Shown: piece by piece, positions 55,850 to 63,654 of the stretch | Position numbering within the stretch: position 1 is the stretch's first letter | Layout: every line of letters starts with the position of its first letter | Source: Pseudopedobacter sp038243635 | GTDB lineage: Bacteria; Bacteroidota; Bacteroidia; Sphingobacteriales; Sphingobacteriaceae | DNA: 64,000 nt | Assembly (NCBI GenBank): GCA_038243635.1 | Contig: JBBSQW010000001.1 | Location: forward strand, 1 to 64,000 | Reading direction: 5' to 3' | Position numbers and translations under genes: made by a program | Notes under the pieces: model-generated | Seen by the model: the letters and a program-made list of their open reading frames with translations, nothing else | Databases searched by the model: none | What the model was told of the DNA's origin: nothing

Positions 55850-57142
55850 TTATTCCGATTTAGGGTTTGAACTAAGCTCCGCCTGACGCAAAGACAACTG
55901 TTTATAAGCGTTTTCCGACATGATGATGCCATTGTCTACAATAACCCCAATGGCAAGCGCAATCCCTGTTAAAGACATGATATTTGAGCTGATATCGAAA
56001 GCGTTCAGTAAAATGAAACTGGCCGCAATGGTAATTGGAATTTGTATAATAATGCTGATTGCACTTCGCCAATGTAGAAGAAACAGAAACACAATGATTG
56101 AAACCACAATCATCTCCTCAATTAGCGTGGTGCGAATGCTACTGATTGCTTCTTTAATTAAACCGCTTCTGTCATACACAATGTTGAACTTTACACCTTC
56201 GGGTAAACCTTTAGCAACTTCCGTCATTTTAGCTTTAACCCGATTAATTACTTCGTCCGCATTCTCGCCAGAGCGCATCACTACAATACCACCAACAGCC
56301 TCGCCTTCTCCATTCAGATCAAAAATCCCTAACCTACTATCGCCCACCATCTGCACATTGGCGATGTCTTTAACTTTGATGGGAATAGATTGATTGGTTT
56401 GCACAGCCAAATTTTCAATCTCTTCAATGGATTTTAGATAACCTGATGTTTTAATAATGTAACCCATATCACTGAGCTCAAACTTTCTACCGCCCGCTTC
56501 GTTGTTGTTATTGTTAACGGCATCCATCACTTGGTTTATCCCAAGCTTAAAATAACTGAGTTTGTTTGGGTCGATACTGATTTGATATTGCTTTTGAAAA
56601 CCACCGAACGAGGCAATCTCACTTACGCCTTCCACATTTTGGAGCGCAAACTTTACGTACCAATCTTGTAAAGCCCTTTGCTCACCCAGGTCCATTCCTT
56701 GAGTTTCTAAAGTGTACCAAAGAATATGGCCGACGCCAGTACCATCAGGACCTAAAGTAGGAGCAACGCCTGTTGGTAATGTATTGTTCACGGTGCTCAA
56801 CTTCTCTAAGACACGCGATCGAGCCCAATAAGTGTCAACATCATCATTAAAAATTACGTAGATAAAGCTCATCCCAAACATAGAATTTGCTCTTACGTAT
56901 TTAACTTTGGGAATTCCCTGCAAACCCGTAACTAGAGGATACGTAATTTGGTCTTCAATAATTTGAGGGCTTCGACCTTCCCATTCGGTAAATACAATTA
57001 CTTGGTTTTCAGATAAATCTGGTATTGCATCAATTTTATTAGTTTGTACAGCAAATATGCCGAAACCAAAAATCACTGTTGCGATTAAAATCACCAGAAA
57101 TCTATTGCGAAGTGATAATGAAATCAGTTTCTCAATCATCAA
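55850..57142 (-). CDS. CusA-type RND metal pump, N-terminal part
   Basis: At 430 residues it holds helix 1 (SLRNRFLVILIATVIFGFG), the first porter domain (PDLSENQVIVFTEWEGRSPQ, GTGVGHILWYTLE) and helices 2-4, ending LAIGVIVDNGIIMSENAYKQ and a TAA at 55850-55852. CusA proteins are normally single chains of about 1,040 residues. Here the stop is followed by one base and then an ATG (TAACATG), in the cytoplasmic loop between helices 4 and 5. It is either a frameshifted gene or two coupled half-pumps. Confidence 0.85.
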   Translation of the reverse strand: MMIEKLISLSLRNRFLVILIATVIFGFGIFAVQTNKIDAIPDLSENQVIVFTEWEGRSPQIIEDQITYPLVTGLQGIPKVKYVRANSMFGMSFIYVIFNDDVDTYWARSRVLEKLSTVNNTLPTGVAPTLGPDGTGVGHILWYTLETQGMDLGEQRALQDWYVKFALQNVEGVSEIASFGGFQKQYQISIDPNKLSYFKLGINQVMDAVNNNNNEAGGRKFELSDMGYIIKTSGYLKSIEEIENLAVQTNQSIPIKVKDIANVQMVGDSRLGIFDLNGEGEAVGGIVVMRSGENADEVINRVKAKMTEVAKGLPEGVKFNIVYDRSGLIKEAISSIRTTLIEEMIVVSIIVFLFLLHWRSAISIIIQIPITIAASFILLNAFDISSNIMSLTGIALAIGVIVDNGIIMSENAYKQLSLRQAELSSNPKSE

Positions 57143-57212
57143 TAAAAAAATAAAAAGTTTAAATGTAGCCTAGAAATAAAAGGCTTTAGAATGTGTAGCG
57201 AAAAGCTAAATT

Positions 57213-57662
57213 CTAAATACGGAATTGGTGTAGCAAAGTATATAAGCCTTGCTTTAATAATGGAAATAACGATATTCCCGCCCCTTTCTCTTGTTCTTTT
57301 TCACAGTCATTACCGCTGTAATTAAATAAACTGGTAAAATAATGATTGATGAAAGTAAAAGCTTTAGCAAAAGTAGGGGGTTGCTTTGACTTAATAGGAG
57401 ATACTTTGGTGTCTGTTTTCGCGATGATGTGCTTATCATGACAGCAAGTTTCTGTTTTCTTTACAGAAATATTATTAGGGTGTGCTTCGCAAGATTCTTC
57501 AACCATTGGGCTTTGTTGCATCTCACAATCTTCGTTTGTTTGGTTTAATGAAACGTTTTGTAATTCGCCAGCACAGTAGTGTAGGTTTACAGCCATCCCT
57601 GATGAGGTAATAAATACCATCAGCGAAAGCAAGACAACTACAACCGAACGAAATCTTTTCAT
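57213..57662 (-). CDS. HYC_CC_PP-family exported protein
   Basis: A 149-residue protein with a signal peptide (about 1-24). The defining motifs are in order: LHYCAGEL near residue 28, CEMQQ and ESCEAHP, ETCCHDKHI near 71, and a PP pair (KQPPTFAKA) near 95. Such proteins are found beside copper-efflux genes in Bacteroidota and probably bind metal through Cys, His and Met. It is the first gene of the efflux cluster, 70 bp before the pump. A TAATTTTG box lies only 5 bases before the ATG. Confidence 0.85.
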   Translation of the reverse strand: MKRFRSVVVVLLSLMVFITSSGMAVNLHYCAGELQNVSLNQTNEDCEMQQSPMVEESCEAHPNNISVKKTETCCHDKHIIAKTDTKVSPIKSKQPPTFAKAFTFINHYFTSLFNYSGNDCEKEQEKGAGISLFPLLKQGLYTLLHQFRI

Positions 57663-57742
57663 TACTTCAAAATTAAAATATTTTTCGGTAAAAGCATAAA
57701 AAATTAGAAATGTTACGCTCTGATGAGTTAATACTTGAATAA

Positions 57743-57778
57743 TTGTACGCTAAAATGTGTTTACTTATATTTAGCGTA
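57743..57778 (+). promoter_or_regulatory. Operator-like palindrome over a divergent promoter
   Basis: TACGCTAAA (57746-57754) and TTTAGCGTA (57770-57778) are perfect inverted 9-mers 15 bases apart. A third half-site TACGCT lies at 57714-57719. On the plus strand TTG (57743-57745) and TATATTTA (57766-57773) are 20 bases apart, so the palindrome would cover both promoter elements. This is the layout of a repressor site between the metal-efflux cluster and the gene at 57798. No regulator gene is adjacent. Confidence 0.55.
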
Positions 57779-57797
57779 ATTTTAAAAGTCTCATTAA

Positions 57798-58061
57798 ATG
57801 CTTGTTCAAAGTCAACATAACGATTCGGAGAAAACACAACTGCTACATTTGCTGGCGGAAATGAAAAAATTAAGAAAAGACTTAGGTGGGTATATCGAAC
57901 ATTATTACCACACCGAAGATACCATCGTGATTAAATTGACCAACGGTACTCTCAAAATTAAAGAGCAGTTTTTAAACAAGTATTTTTCTGTAGATGCAAC
58001 ACCTTCGGATAAAGACCTTGCTCAGTTAGTTCAAAGCTTTGTAAATGCAACGTTTGGATAA
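57798..58061 (+). CDS. Small conserved-looking protein of unknown function
   Basis: An 87-residue soluble protein with an N-terminal helix (EKTQLLHLLAEMKKLRKDLG) and a C-terminal helix flanking a short beta hairpin (TIVIKLTNGTLKIKEQFL). There are no Cys or metal motifs. I do not recognise the family. It faces the efflux cluster across the operator-like palindrome and may share its control. Confidence 0.65.
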   Translation: MLVQSQHNDSEKTQLLHLLAEMKKLRKDLGGYIEHYYHTEDTIVIKLTNGTLKIKEQFLNKYFSVDATPSDKDLAQLVQSFVNATFG

Positions 58062-58201
58062 TTAGTAGCTGCAAAGAGAACTGTTTGCTCTCCATTAATG
58101 GAAGAATTCACAAACGGGCGAACATGTTTTGAATTTAAAATTTTTTCAAATAACTCTGACAATTCACAAACATAGAAAGCCCATCTTTGAAAAAAGAAAA
58201 A

Positions 58202-60217
58202 ATGTCAAATCAACTCAAGAACTCATCTTCCCCATATCTTTTACAACATGCCAACAATCCTGTAAACTGGTATCCTTGGGGTAAAGAAGCATTAGACAAA
58301 GCCAAAGCAGAAAACAAATTGATTTTGGTAAGTATTGGTTACTCGGCTTGCCATTGGTGCCACGTAATGGAGCATGAAAGTTTTGAAAGTGACGAAGTTG
58401 CGGAACTGATGAACCGGTTTTTTGTTTGTATTAAGATAGACAGAGAAGAGCGGCCAGATATTGATCAGATATATATGACGGCGGTGCAATTGATGACTGG
58501 TAGCGGCGGTTGGCCGTTAAACTGTTTCTGTTTACCAGATCAACGCCCAATTTATGGTGGTACTTATTTCCCCAAAAAAGATTGGATGAATTTGCTCACT
58601 AATCTGGCTCACTTTTATGATACCAAGCCCGATGAAGCTGAAGGATATGCGATAAAGCTCACAGAAGGCATTAAGCAGTCTGAAAAGTTAGAGTTTGTTC
58701 ACACAGAGCGAGATTTTACTTTAAACGATTTAACCGAGATTTTAGAGCCTTGGAAAATGCTATTTGATTTTAGCGAAGGCGGGCATAATAGATCGCCAAA
58801 ATTCCCGATGCCGAATAATTGGGATTTTTTGATGCAGGCTGCACACCTGCTAGAAGATGAAGCTGCCCATGTAATTGTTCGATTAACGTTGGACAAAATG
58901 GCTGCAGGCGGAATTTATGATCATTTGCGTGGTGGTTTTGCTCGTTACTCGGTAGATGGTAAATGGCACATTCCACACTTCGAAAAAATGCTTTATGATA
59001 ACGGGCAGTTAATGTCGCTTTACGCTGATGCTTATAAATGGTGTGGAGAGGAGCGGTATAAAGAAGTGGTTTACGAAACTTTTGAATGGCTTAAGTTGGA
59101 AATGACATCTCCGGAAGGTGGCTTTTATGCTGCTTTAGATGCGGATAGCGAAGGCGTTGAAGGAAAGTTTTACACTTGGGATAAAAAGGAGATAGATGAA
59201 ATTTTAGGCGACGAAGCTCTTTTGTTCAATACTTATTATGAAGTAAGTGAGGAGGGGAATTGGGAGGAAGAGCACATTAACAACCTTTGGGTTAGAAAAG
59301 AGAAAGATGCTGTTGCCAGTGGCTTTAATATTAGCGAAAGCGAATTGAATGACAAACTGACGCAAGCAAAAGAAAAACTATTAAATGTTAGAAATAAAAG
59401 AATACGCCCGGGTTTGGATGATAAAATCCTAACCTCTTGGAATGCATTAATGCTTAGCGGATTATGTAACGCTTATCAAGCCTTTGCGGATGATAAATTC
59501 CTTGCTTTAGCTTTAACTAATATCAAGTTTTTAAAGAAAAATATTGTAAAAGCCAACGGCGGGTTATATCGTAACTATAAAAACGGAGAAGCCACTATCA
59601 ATGGGTTTTTAGATGATTACGCATTGTTCATTCAGGCGCTAATAGCTATTTATGAAGTAACTTTTGATGAAGATAATTTGCAACAAGCCAGAGAATTGAC
59701 TGATTTTGTTTTAGATCATTTTAGAGATGACAAATCTGGAATGTTTTTTTACACTTCTGATGAAGACGAAGCTCTGATTGCCAGAAAATATGAAGTTTTG
59801 GATAATGTAATTCCAGGTTCAAATTCTGTAATGGCGCACAATTTAAGAAAGCTTTCGTTGCTTTTTGATAATGAGCGTTATCATAAAATCTATATTCAAA
59901 TGCTAAAAACGGTGGCTCCAAATATTAAAAGCTATGGTTCTGGCTATTCAAATTGGGCATCGTTGTTGTTGCAAGAGGTAGCAGGAAGCTTCGAGATTGC
60001 AATTACAGGTAACGATTTTGTTGAGAAACGGAAAGAGTTAGAAAAACTTTACATCCCTAATAAGATAATTTTGGGAGGTAAGCAAGGAAATTTACCTTTG
60101 TTGCAAGATAAGTTTGTTGGCGAAACCAGAATTTTTGTTTGTAAAGATAAAAGCTGTCAGCTGCCGGTAAGCAATGTGAGTGAAGCAATTAAACAAATTT
60201 TTGAACAGAAACCATAA
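58202..60217 (+). CDS. YyaL/SSP411-type thioredoxin-domain protein (DUF255)
   Basis: A 671-residue cytoplasmic protein from the ATG at 58202. The N-terminal thioredoxin-like domain (about 1-160) has HANNPVNWYPWGKEA and the CHWC site (Cys 50, Cys 53) in SACHWCHVMEHESF. An alpha/alpha toroid like that of N-acylglucosamine epimerases follows (about 180-560). The biochemical role is unknown; the mammalian relative is spermatogenesis-associated protein 20. A TTG five codons upstream is possible but less likely. Confidence 0.9.
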   Translation: MSNQLKNSSSPYLLQHANNPVNWYPWGKEALDKAKAENKLILVSIGYSACHWCHVMEHESFESDEVAELMNRFFVCIKIDREERPDIDQIYMTAVQLMTGSGGWPLNCFCLPDQRPIYGGTYFPKKDWMNLLTNLAHFYDTKPDEAEGYAIKLTEGIKQSEKLEFVHTERDFTLNDLTEILEPWKMLFDFSEGGHNRSPKFPMPNNWDFLMQAAHLLEDEAAHVIVRLTLDKMAAGGIYDHLRGGFARYSVDGKWHIPHFEKMLYDNGQLMSLYADAYKWCGEERYKEVVYETFEWLKLEMTSPEGGFYAALDADSEGVEGKFYTWDKKEIDEILGDEALLFNTYYEVSEEGNWEEEHINNLWVRKEKDAVASGFNISESELNDKLTQAKEKLLNVRNKRIRPGLDDKILTSWNALMLSGLCNAYQAFADDKFLALALTNIKFLKKNIVKANGGLYRNYKNGEATINGFLDDYALFIQALIAIYEVTFDEDNLQQARELTDFVLDHFRDDKSGMFFYTSDEDEALIARKYEVLDNVIPGSNSVMAHNLRKLSLLFDNERYHKIYIQMLKTVAPNIKSYGSGYSNWASLLLQEVAGSFEIAITGNDFVEKRKELEKLYIPNKIILGGKQGNLPLLQDKFVGETRIFVCKDKSCQLPVSNVSEAIKQIFEQKP

Positions 60218-60239
60218 AGGGTTTCGCAATTACCAACAC

Positions 60240-60734
60240 ATGAAGATTGATAATAACCACGTAGTATCATTAACCTATGATTTATACGTAACAGAAAACA
60301 CCGAAAAGAAACACGTAGAAAGTGCAACAACAGAAAATCCATTGACTTTTCTTTACGGAGTAGGTATGATGTTGCCAAAGTTTGAAGAACATTTAACAGG
60401 TTTATCCGTAGGCGATAATTATGCTTTCAGTTTAACTGCTGCAGATGGCTACGGAGAATATGACGAAAAGGCAGTTGCTCCACTTCCAAAAGATATGTTT
60501 GGCGACCAACCTTTACCAGAAATTGGTTCTGTTTTACCTTTACAGGATAATAATGGCGGAGAGTTTCAAGGCAGAGTAGCATCTATTACAGAAGACTCAG
60601 TTTTAGTTGATTTAAACCATCCAATGGCAGGTCATGAGTTGCATTTTAATGGAATTATCCAAGATGTAAGACCGGCGACTCAAGAAGAGTTAGATCACGG
60701 TCATGTACATGGCGAAGGTGGACACCAGCACTAA
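60240..60734 (+). CDS. SlyD-type FKBP peptidyl-prolyl isomerase
   Basis: At 164 residues it has the split FKBP domain around an insert-in-flap domain (about 70-125, ADGYGEYDEKAVAPLPKDMF). It begins HVVSLTYDLYVTE and has NPLTFLYGVGMMLPKFEEHL and HPMAGHELHF. The tail is rich in His (DHGHVHGEGGHQH) and may bind nickel or copper, as in SlyD. I use the ATG at 60240; the longer frame from 60180 lies inside the previous gene. A terminator follows. Confidence 0.92.
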   Translation: MKIDNNHVVSLTYDLYVTENTEKKHVESATTENPLTFLYGVGMMLPKFEEHLTGLSVGDNYAFSLTAADGYGEYDEKAVAPLPKDMFGDQPLPEIGSVLPLQDNNGGEFQGRVASITEDSVLVDLNHPMAGHELHFNGIIQDVRPATQEELDHGHVHGEGGHQH

Positions 60735-60756
60735 TCGTTTATTAAGTTTTCTAGAA

Positions 60757-60792
60757 AAGCATCTTCTGTAAAAAGAAGATGCTTTTTTTTTG
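60757..60792 (+). terminator. Terminator behind the SlyD-type gene
   Basis: AAGCATCTTC (60757-60766) and GAAGATGCTT (60775-60784) form a 10-bp stem with a T run of nine or more bases. Confidence 0.88.
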
Positions 60793-60821
60793 TCATAATC
60801 AATTATTTATCAACATTGGTT

Positions 60822-60852
60822 TGGTAAATAAATAAATCTCTACTAATTTAGT
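60822..60852 (+). promoter_or_regulatory. Candidate peroxiredoxin promoter
   Basis: TTTG ending at 60824 is followed after 20 bases by TAATTTAG (60845-60852), one mismatch from TAnnTTTG. The start of transcription would be about 20 bases before the ATG at 60879. Confidence 0.45.
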
Positions 60853-60878
60853 AGAGTAAAATTTAAAACAAAATATTT

Positions 60879-61511
60879 ATGTTACGAATAGGAGACATTG
60901 CACCAAATTTTAAGGTAGATACTTCTGATGGAGAAGTTGATTTTTATGAATATTTAGGTGATAGTTGGGGCGTTTTATTTTCGCATCCGGCTGATTATAC
61001 ACCAGTTTGTACTACCGAACTTGGCGCTACAGCTAGATTAAAGCCTGAGTTTGATAAAAGAAACGTTAAAGTGATTGCGCTTAGTGTTGATTCTGCTGAA
61101 TCTCACAGAGGCTGGATTAAAGACATTAACGAAACTCAAAACGTAGAAGTTAATTTTCCAATTATCGCTGATGAAAGCAAAGAAGTTGCAGAAGCGTACG
61201 GAATGATGCACCCAAATGCATCTGCTACGTTAACTGTTCGTTCCTTATTTGTAATTGCACCAGATAGATCTGTGAAATTAATTATTTCTTACCCAGCATC
61301 CACGGGTAGAAATTTTCAAGAGATTTTACGCGTTATAGATTCATTACAATTAACAGCCTACCATAGTGTTGCAACACCAGCAGATTGGAAAGACGGTGAA
61401 GACGTAGTTGTCTCGCCAGCAATCAAAACGGAAGACATTGCAGCTAAATTTCCAAAGGGTTTTACAGAGATTAAACCTTATTTAAGAATGACTCCACAAC
61501 CAAACAAATAA
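60879..61511 (+). CDS. 1-Cys (Prx6-type) peroxiredoxin
   Basis: A 210-residue thiol peroxidase. The peroxidatic Cys 44 lies in SHPADYTPVCTTELG, the Prx6-class signature. LSVDSAESHRGWIKDI and the long C-terminal dimerisation arm (about 160-210, TPADWKDGEDVVVSPAI) also fit this class. There is no resolving Cys, so an external thiol must reduce it. It removes peroxides in the cytoplasm. It has its own candidate promoter and follows a terminator. Confidence 0.94.
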   Translation: MLRIGDIAPNFKVDTSDGEVDFYEYLGDSWGVLFSHPADYTPVCTTELGATARLKPEFDKRNVKVIALSVDSAESHRGWIKDINETQNVEVNFPIIADESKEVAEAYGMMHPNASATLTVRSLFVIAPDRSVKLIISYPASTGRNFQEILRVIDSLQLTAYHSVATPADWKDGEDVVVSPAIKTEDIAAKFPKGFTEIKPYLRMTPQPNK

Positions 61512-61541
61512 ACTAGGCTACAGTTAGTTTGAAAAATATTT

Positions 61542-61549
61542 TATATTTG
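61542..61549 (+). promoter_or_regulatory. -7 box of the cold-shock gene
   Basis: TATATTTG fits TAnnTTTG fully and lies 32 bases before the ATG at 61582. No TTG occurs at the expected distance upstream. The leader would be about 27 bases, much shorter than the cold-shock leaders of enterobacteria. Confidence 0.45.
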
Positions 61550-61581
61550 ATATAAATTATAAATCTAAATATCAATATTTT

Positions 61582-61776
61582 ATGGAAAAAGGTACAGTTA
61601 AATGGTTTAATGCCCAAAAAGGTTTCGGTTTTATTATTTACGAGGGTAAAGACATCTTTGTACATTTTAAAGACGTTGAAGGTGGCGTAAATGCTATCAA
61701 AGACAATGACGAGGTAGAGTTTAACGTTGAAGACGGCCAGAAAGGTCCACAAGCGGTGAATGTAAAAAAGATATAA
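61582..61776 (+). CDS. Cold-shock domain protein
   Basis: A 64-residue single OB-fold protein with the two RNA-binding motifs KGFGFI and DIFVHF and the start GTVKWFNAQKG. It binds single-stranded RNA or DNA and melts RNA structure at low temperature or during growth transitions. The usual length is 65-70. It is followed by a strong terminator and stands as its own unit. Confidence 0.95.
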   Translation: MEKGTVKWFNAQKGFGFIIYEGKDIFVHFKDVEGGVNAIKDNDEVEFNVEDGQKGPQAVNVKKI

Positions 61777-61799
61777 TTAGATATTTTTAATGGGATTGA

Positions 61800-61831
61800 A
61801 GTTGGTTTAAGAGATTAAACCAACTTTTTTT
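61800..61831 (+). terminator. Terminator behind the cold-shock gene
   Basis: AGTTGGTTTAA, loop GAGA and TTAAACCAACT form an 11-bp perfect stem followed by a T run. Confidence 0.9.
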
Positions 61832-62150
61832 GTTTTATAGATTTTCACTTGGTCTCCTTTAATAAGGAGAAACGAGATATAATTTGCGATTGTGGCTTTG
61901 TTGATTTGACTTTTCTTGTGAAATATTTCGCTTCGTCAGTATAAAAATCAGATGAGTCTTTTTTTTCTTTTAAATATATCTAAGAAATATTTTCACGAAC
62001 GCGTACTTCTTAGTCTTTTCCAAAAACACACAAAAAAAGTGTTTTGAAAAGCCTAAAGTCGGACATTAATCGAAAACGATTACAGAAATCAAGCTCCCAA
62101 GTTCGACTTTGTGATTTTGTGTTTGTCGGAAAAAGGAAGGAAAACTACGA
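61832..62150. other. Intergenic region with an A/T-rich hairpin, no gene
   Basis: About 320 bp without a gene. Bases 62015-62051 can form a stem from CTTTTC and AAAACAC against GTGTTTT and GAAAAG, with the poly-A in the loop rather than after the stem. It is like the dispersed hairpins at 42097-42145 and 42557-42588. Bases 61917-61945 contain a GTGAAATATTTCGCTTCGTC motif that recurs in looser form near 48420. Confidence 0.5.
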
Positions 62151-62456
62151 TTATGCTGGAATTTTTGCTAAAACTTTTTTATCTACATAAAACGTAGCAA
62201 AAGGAAAAAAGCTAGCAATACTTACCCAAAATATTTTACTTAAACTCCATTTGTATTTAACTGCAAATAAAATAGTGTACGCAACGTATGCTAAAAATAA
62301 TGCACCATGTATTGGTCCAAAGATTTTAGTGACGATGGGATTTTCAAAATAATACTTCATTGGCATCGCAATAAAAATTAATACCAAAAGCGTGATACCT
62401 TCTAAAAAGCAAATCAATCTGAACTGTCCAATACTAGATTTTAAATTCTCAATCAT
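62151..62456 (-). CDS. DUF3817-family membrane protein
   Basis: A 101-residue inner-membrane protein with three hydrophobic helices (about 14-33, 44-66, 75-92). The family motifs FLEGITLLVLIFIAMPMKYY and FGPIHGALFLAY are clear. Members are widespread and uncharacterised; some are fused to sugar-transporter-like regions. It is 4 bp behind the methyltransferase gene at 62461 and probably co-transcribed. Confidence 0.88.
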   Translation of the reverse strand: MIENLKSSIGQFRLICFLEGITLLVLIFIAMPMKYYFENPIVTKIFGPIHGALFLAYVAYTILFAVKYKWSLSKIFWVSIASFFPFATFYVDKKVLAKIPA

Positions 62457-62460
62457 TATT

Positions 62461-63654
62461 TTAAGCGTTTGTTTGTAATTTTGTAGCGTGGATTACTATT
62501 TTTTGCTCTTTGTAATTGGTGCTAAAAAACAAGAAATCATTTCCACCATCTTTCAATTTAAATTGCTTTTTAAGCTCATCTGGCTTTAAATTGAAATTTC
62601 TACAAACTAAGTTAATTTGTTTGGGAACTTGTGCCTTCGTAAAGTCATTAAACAAAATAGATTTTACAATTTTAAAACGTTTTCCAGGAAAATCTATTAA
62701 TTCGTTAGAAGTGTAAAGATGACTGTGCTGATGAACCTTTGAAACAGGGTACCTTTCCGTTAGTAATTTAAACATTCCAGCTTTCAGTATACAAGCATCC
62801 GGTTCGTATAGGTAATTCTTCAATTTTCCAGCCTTACTTTCTGCTTTCTTTTCTTCAGCAAAGTTAAAACTAATAATTTTGCTATCCTGAGATCCTAACA
62901 GCACACAATTTATAGTAGGTTCGTCAGTTGCGTCTTGTTCTAGTACAAAAAGCAATTCTTTACATTCGTTTTTCAAACTCACTACATGTATTTCAACTAC
63001 GTTTTTTAAATCTTTTAACGCCGCTTGGATATCTAGCATTGGAGCCGCTTTAATAATCACCCGCTTTGCTTTTTTAAGATATAGCTTTTGGTTAGCGACT
63101 ACATCAGGTTCACAATCTTTTAACATAAATACACGACCCGCATTTGCCCTACGAGACGGATCAACGTAGATAGTTTCAAAATTTTCCTTACAATTCTTCA
63201 AAAATTCTGTGCTATCTCCAACTACGGTAGTTACGTTTTTGATACCTAAAACCTCAAAATTGTGTTTTACAATTTCTGAAAGCTCTTCGTCGGTTTCGCA
63301 ATGCGTCACTGAGCTGGCATTTTGTGCAAAGTAATAGGCATCAGAACCAAATCCGCCTGTTAAATCTATCAAAGAGCCATTATTTATTAAAGAAGCTTTG
63401 TAGTTTGCTGTAACTTCGGAAGATGCTTGTTCTAAGTTTAATTTCGGCGGATAAATAATACCGTTGGTTTTGTACCAGGTCGAAAGTTTTTTTATAGCCT
63501 TGTTTTTACTTTCTATTTGTATGGCGATTTTTTTGATGTCGAGATCAGCAAAAGGTGAGCCTTTCAATATTAGTTTTGATAAATCTGTTTTAAGATTATT
63601 AGTGATAAAATCCTGAACTTCTTTGCTGATTAGCTTTTTAAACAATTCCCTCAT
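62461..63654 (-). CDS. SAM-dependent methyltransferase with THUMP-like domain
   Basis: At 397 residues it has an N-terminal helical region (about 1-90), a Rossmann methyltransferase core with LIDLTGGFGSDAYYFAQ (about 96-112) and the motif IV-like YVDPSRR (about 164-170). A C-terminal part (about 290-397) looks like the THUMP-like domain of these Bacteroidota proteins. RNA methylation is likely, but the site is unknown. Its ATG overlaps the aspartate kinase stop as ATGA. Confidence 0.82.
   Translation of the reverse strand: MRELFKKLISKEVQDFITNNLKTDLSKLILKGSPFADLDIKKIAIQIESKNKAIKKLSTWYKTNGIIYPPKLNLEQASSEVTANYKASLINNGSLIDLTGGFGSDAYYFAQNASSVTHCETDEELSEIVKHNFEVLGIKNVTTVVGDSTEFLKNCKENFETIYVDPSRRANAGRVFMLKDCEPDVVANQKLYLKKAKRVIIKAAPMLDIQAALKDLKNVVEIHVVSLKNECKELLFVLEQDATDEPTINCVLLGSQDSKIISFNFAEEKKAESKAGKLKNYLYEPDACILKAGMFKLLTERYPVSKVHQHSHLYTSNELIDFPGKRFKIVKSILFNDFTKAQVPKQINLVCRNFNLKPDELKKQFKLKDGGNDFLFFSTNYKEQKIVIHATKLQTNA

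Noticed and set aside
55848..55932. Start of the C-terminal pump frame at 55932
   Set aside because: The 28 residues before ATG 55848 are out-of-frame sequence of the N-part, so the upstream start is not real.
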